From Reticulitermes speratus (lineage: Eukaryota; Arthropoda; Insecta; Blattodea; Rhinotermitidae): 64,000 bases of DNA. Below, one piece after another: positions 60,021 to 64,000 of the stretch (its first letter is position 1; each line of letters starts with the position of its first letter). A program made the position numbers and the translations under genes. The stretch spans positions 18,382,487 to 18,446,486 of the forward strand of contig JAJKFL010000031.1 of the NCBI GenBank assembly GCA_021186555.1, in the 5' to 3' direction. The notes under the pieces are model-generated. The model made no database searches. It was not told the origin of the DNA and saw only the letters and a program-made list of their open reading frames with translations.

Positions 60021-62037
60021 CAAGTCTGTATGTTTGTAAACAAATGACAAATATGTTGTAACCATTCATCATACAATGTAATGCCACTGCTGTAAGCCCA
60101 AGTCTGAAGACAGCTTGGAGAAAGAGAAATAGTATGTTTGTTTACCATGTGACTTGAAGGAGATACGTTGCATACACACAAAACGTAATTTCTCCAGTGC
60201 ATGTATAATACAAAACAAGAAGCTTTACCTAGGGTCATTTGTGTCTCACAAGGAAAGGCCCCATTGCATTCCTAATTGGATGCAAGACAACATCCATTAC
60301 ACTGAAGCTCCTGATTGTGCAACACAATGAAAACACTTCTGCAACCAGTGTTACAAGATCTGGAAAATGTAAACGCACCTAGTGAGGGTGCCTGAGGTGC
60401 TCCTCACGACGCAAAGTGAACTCACTAAGATGAGTCATCAATCATCCTGCCATGGATATGTAAAAATGCATTCTGTGTATTGTTGAGCCACATGTTACTG
60501 TCAACAATATAAAAATACTGAAAGTGTTTCCATTAAAATGCAACAATGTGTTCCCCTTGTACTGATGAGCCACATGTCGCCATCAAGAACGTGTTACCAC
60601 GGAAATGCAAAAAATGGGTACCCTTAGCACTGTTGTCAAGCTATAAAATATTTCATACTGCTGTCAACAATATAAAAGTACTTAGGTCTCAAAATTGCCC
60701 AATATTTTTTTTACATCTTAAACAAATTCGATTTTCTCAACAGATTTTCATCAAAGCCTCCAATATCAAATTTGACGCAAATCCGTCCAGTGGGAGCCAA
60801 CTTGATAAATGCAGATGGATGCACATGATAAAGCTACTAGGCACTTTTCAGGACTACGTGAAAGCAACTAAAAAAGGAGCCCATCCCTTTGGAATAGATT
60901 AGATATCATCCAATAACAAAACACAACAGTAGTAAATATATCATGTCGAAGGGTTGAAGTGAATGTACAAATGAGTCAAATTTGAAGGCATAATAAAAGT
61001 GTGGTGTGTCTACATATATCAAATATGAACACAACCAAAGCTATCTTTAACTCTGTATAATGGACATTGGTTTTGGTTCTATTTACAGAGAATGTCCTCT
61101 TACAAATTCATTTAAGCATGAAATACTTATTTATAACCATACAAGCAACTCATAACAGAAAAAATACAAGACAAAAAAATAAACTATCTCATCTTTATCA
61201 GAGGCACTACAAAACATTAAATGATTTGTTCTACCCAATATTTACATGACTGGAAATCTTGCTCTTGCATTCAAACCTACTGTGCACTTTTTATTGTTCC
61301 TTGTCATAATAAAGACTCCTCCACTACTTCACAGTGGAACTTAACTCCATCCTTGGGTTTAGTACATTCACTGTGGGTTTGTCTACAAGTAACACTAAAC
61401 TGCCAAGTGCCACAACTGACAAACAGCTTTTAAAATTAGCTTCATACCTTCTCTTAGGAACCAAATGTTACATGGCAAAAACTTTGCAAAATTTAAAATA
61501 AAAAAAATCTTGTGAAAGAAAATACTTGTCATATGCAATTTCATTGTGCTTCCTAAGGCATATGGCACATGAATCAAACTTAATACAATGGAAGGTCATG
61601 AAACATTCCCAATCTGACTTATTTACAAATGAACAAGACCAACAGGTGTCCAGACACATACACTACAACAGGAACCCTCCACTAAACCAAGTTGGCTGTA
61701 TGCAGAATTCAATTCTTCCTGTCAAAAGATGAGTGAATAACCCATTGCTGGGAATAAAAACCATCCACATTAAAACAATGTTGGTTATTATTCAAATTAC
61801 ATCCCACCAGCTAAAACATGAGTTGGAAACTTCCTTGCAGTAAGTAACAAGGTTGGCGAAGATATTGGGGTCTTTATTCGTGCAGCACAGTTCCCAAAAA
61901 CATAACAGATGAAAAACCTTTCATGTATAGAGTATGTACATAAATATACACAAAAATGTTTGTCCCCACAAGTTTATGTAGAGGAATACATATTGATATA
62001 TCACATATCCATCTCACCCTGAGAATAGGACTTTCTG

Positions 62038-62310
62038 TCACTCATCCAAGCCACCAGCTGTCAAACTGGTACTACATGCATCCCCATGGGAACTAACAGG
62101 TGGGACAGTCGTGTTGCTAGAGTGCTCTTCATCGTCCATATCCTGTTTCATGTCCTCTATGGTTCCACTCAGGTCTTTTGGATCCGAGTTGTGATTATGC
62201 GCTGTAAGACTATCTGCTCCTCCTGTCATAAGATGTGGCAACTGTGGAGATGTTGCTGAAGTCTGAAGATTCTTCCGGGTTTTCTCTCCTTTGCGCCATA
62301 ATGTAATCTC
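62038..62310 (-). CDS. Vps26: VPS26 last exon
   Basis: Acceptor ttgcttag, EITLWRKGEKTRK (end of the arrestin fold), then a tail of about 75 residues rich in Ser, Thr and Asp, and TGA at 62038-62040. Confidence 0.93.
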   Translation of the reverse strand, partial: EITLWRKGEKTRKNLQTSATSPQLPHLMTGGADSLTAHNHNSDPKDLSGTIEDMKQDMDDEEHSSNTTVPPVSSHGDACSTSLTAGGLDE

Positions 62311-63654
62311 CTAAGCAAGATCCATCATGATATCAGTATTCAGGAACATCATTATCAACTCCAGCTGTATTAGTAAAAAATAAAGACAAATTCTGTGAAC
62401 ACCAAAAGAAATGAACTGTTTCAAGCATTTCATGCTGCAGTCTATACTGTCCTGCCACAAGTCATTGGATCAAAAGCTGTTTACACTAACTTCTTTGTGT
62501 TCAGTTAGAACAGCTGATCTTAAAGATGTGCCTCAGTTTATATCATTAAGTGACCACTTGAAACCCAGTGGCCAAAACAAAATGGTGATTTGCCAGCTGG
62601 ACTGAAACAGATGCAGAATTTGCAACAATTGTTGAACATTGTAATGAAAATTATCCCATTTCAGAAAGCAGTTCTCTCTCTGGAGATAAAGAACATCACT
62701 GATTGTTCAAAACAAACATCTCTTTCGTTTCAGTAAGGAAATGCAACAATTAATTGTATGCCTCTTGGTTCATGTAGTTATGAGCTCTCAACTCTGTGGC
62801 CTGACATCCTATTTCTTTCACTACATCGGAGTTTTATAAAATTTTTGTACATGGTTTGCCCATCCCTTTACAATTAAGAAATGCTTTCTGATCAGGAACT
62901 ACTTTATAACAGTTCACTATGCCTTTAGGAGTTAGGGGGAAGGTCTGGGTTTATGTTTACATTTATGGGGCACGCAGTGGCGTGGTTGGTTCAGGCACTG
63001 CACTACAAGCTGGAAGGTCACAGATAAGATTCCTGATGGAGTCATTGGAATTTTTCATTGACTTAATCCTTGTAGCCGCACTATGGTCCTGGAGTCAACT
63101 CACTGTCTAACAGAAATGAGTACCACAAATATTTCTTGGGGGGGGGGGGGGGGGGGGGGGGGGCAAAGGCGGCGGTGCATAGGGCTGACAACCTTACCAC
63201 CTTCATGTGCCAAATGTCTGGAAATCTGGGAGCCTCAACCTCCTGGAACCCTAGGGCCTGTCCAGGCCTGTATAGGGATAGCTTTACCTTTATTTATGGT
63301 TTACTTAATAACAATGCCAAAATTTTTTAAGTCAAAGCCTGATTTTTCAGTCCTGAACACTTCAAAGTATCAGAGTTTTACTGCCTTCCTCTATTATTGC
63401 CACATCTTTGTGCCAGTTTCCAGCAATCCTCCAAGTCCATACCTGCTGTTTGAAGTAGCGTCTGTCTTCCTCATCCATTAGAACCAGATTCAGATAGTAC
63501 CGCACTGAGAATTTTTTGTTGATATCTCTCATACTTGGGGTAAGATCATATCCTGCCAGAAACACCCTAATAGGAATGCTCTCCCCACGCACTGGTGCTC
63601 CGTCCATTATCTCATACTTGGCAATTGTTTCATTCTCTGTGAATGTGTTGGGTC
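62038..63654 (-). CDS. Vps26: VPS26 retromer subunit, C-terminal part
   Basis: Two exons, 63654-63443 and 62310-62038, give about 160 C-terminal residues. The first reads PNTFTENETIAKYEIMDGAP, then IPIRVFLAGYDLTPSMRDIN and KKFSVRYYLNLVLMDEEDRR: the second arrestin-like sandwich of VPS26. The second starts EITLWRKGEKTRK and continues as a Ser/Thr/Asp-rich tail ending TAGGLDE. VPS26 pairs with VPS35 and VPS29 in endosome-to-Golgi cargo sorting. The unstructured tail is typical in position but lineage-specific in sequence. The 5' exons lie beyond the right edge. Confidence 0.95.
62967..63295 (+). mobile_element. SINE (family B) with an internal 26-base G tract
   Basis: Head ggggcacgcagtggcgtggt. 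B box decayed to acagataagattcctgatgg. The body has 'tggaatttttcattgactta' and 'cttcatgtgccaaatgtctg'. A run of 26 G (63138-63163) replaces the usual gtaccaggggtaca region. It sits in the last VPS26 intron, antisense to the gene. Confidence 0.88.
63443..63654 (-). CDS. Vps26: VPS26 penultimate exon
   Basis: Acceptor cttgcag. The first two bases complete a Gly codon, then PNTFTENETI, ending RRYFKQQ before donor gtatgg, phase 0. The tract at 63138-63163 lies in the following intron. Confidence 0.95.
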
Positions 63655-64000
63655 CTGCAAGGTAAGATTAATGAAATGGAACATCTGAAAAAACACTTAT
63701 CCAACACTAAAGATGTAGATCTGAACATATTAATACCTGCAATTACATCACATTTTCACAACAATAAAAGATCTATCAGTATGTTCTATTGCTAAGACCA
63801 CTTCACACCCCACAATGCTGAATGTCCAAAACCCATCCATAGAGCACATTTTCTTTGCTACTATCATTGTAAGTACCATAATACTGAATAAAATATCTTT
63901 ATTATTTCTGTCTCCACTCCAAATTAACTGTTTGTTACAAGAACGGACAACACATTTTTAATTGGGCTGTGCAAAACTACAAATATGTTATTCACAGAAA

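Larger units (their letters stand above)
57424..62037. other. Spacer between MAN1/LINE region and VPS26
   Basis: No exon was recognised. Contents are repeat family R at 58488-58605, a local duplication at 59955-60020, decayed tandem-like sequence at 60440-60680, and the VPS26 3' UTR at its right end. The CpG-rich patch 57560-57600 is unexplained. Confidence 0.4.

Noticed and set aside
1..64000. CRISPR array, operon, phage or plasmid features
   Set aside because: Spliced eukaryotic genes and insect SINEs throughout; no direct-repeat/spacer array and no bacterial gene organisation.

Overview
The window looks like an AT-rich arthropod nuclear genome, most likely an insect of the cockroach, termite or stick-insect type. 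That placement is an inference from the gene content, long introns, and the density of tRNA-derived SINEs and DNA transposons; it has not been tested. There are no bacterial features. Real coding sequence is a small fraction of the window and lies in short exons, so most long open frames are chance or transposon-derived.

Four host genes can be rebuilt from exons whose splice sites and phases agree. (1) On the minus strand at 2687-8544 is the N-terminal third of a KDM4/JMJD2 histone lysine demethylase (JmjN plus the first part of JmjC); the gene runs off the left edge. (2) On the plus strand at 21460-26857 is a complete three-exon Ninjurin gene of 162 residues. (3) On the minus strand at 28463-51155 is a complete ten-exon MAN1/LEMD3-type inner nuclear membrane protein of 759 residues (LEM domain, two membrane spans, winged-helix domain, C-terminal RRM-like domain). 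(4) On the minus strand at 62038-63654 are the last two exons of the retromer subunit VPS26, which continues off the right edge. KDM4 and Ninjurin are divergent across about 13 kb, Ninjurin and MAN1 converge tail to tail within 1.6 kb, and MAN1 and VPS26 are in tandem.

The introns and spacers are full of mobile DNA. There are four SINE families, several copies with clean target-site duplications. DNA elements include an internally deleted Tigger element with a 369-codon transposase frame inside Ninjurin intron 2, a deleted mariner inside a MAN1 intron, a hAT-type MITE 18 bases from a KDM4 splice donor, a pogo-type MITE, and a DUF7869-like pseudogene antisense in MAN1 intron 1. A broken LINE (SGNH and endonuclease part, then an RT part) lies between MAN1 and VPS26. 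Tandem and foldback repeats fill much of the rest.

The most unusual signal is a recurring small motif, CTGANGA + stem + GAAAC, which resembles the hammerhead ribozyme core. It occurs in at least four unrelated-looking foldback or dispersed repeats (about 1.0, 20.0, 44.3/44.7 and 58.6 kb). The 1.0-kb copy can be folded by eye into a complete 45-base type-I hammerhead layout. Together with a 14.1-kb palindromic insertion that has a 13-base target duplication, this suggests Penelope-like or retrozyme-like retroelement debris. That is a hypothesis.
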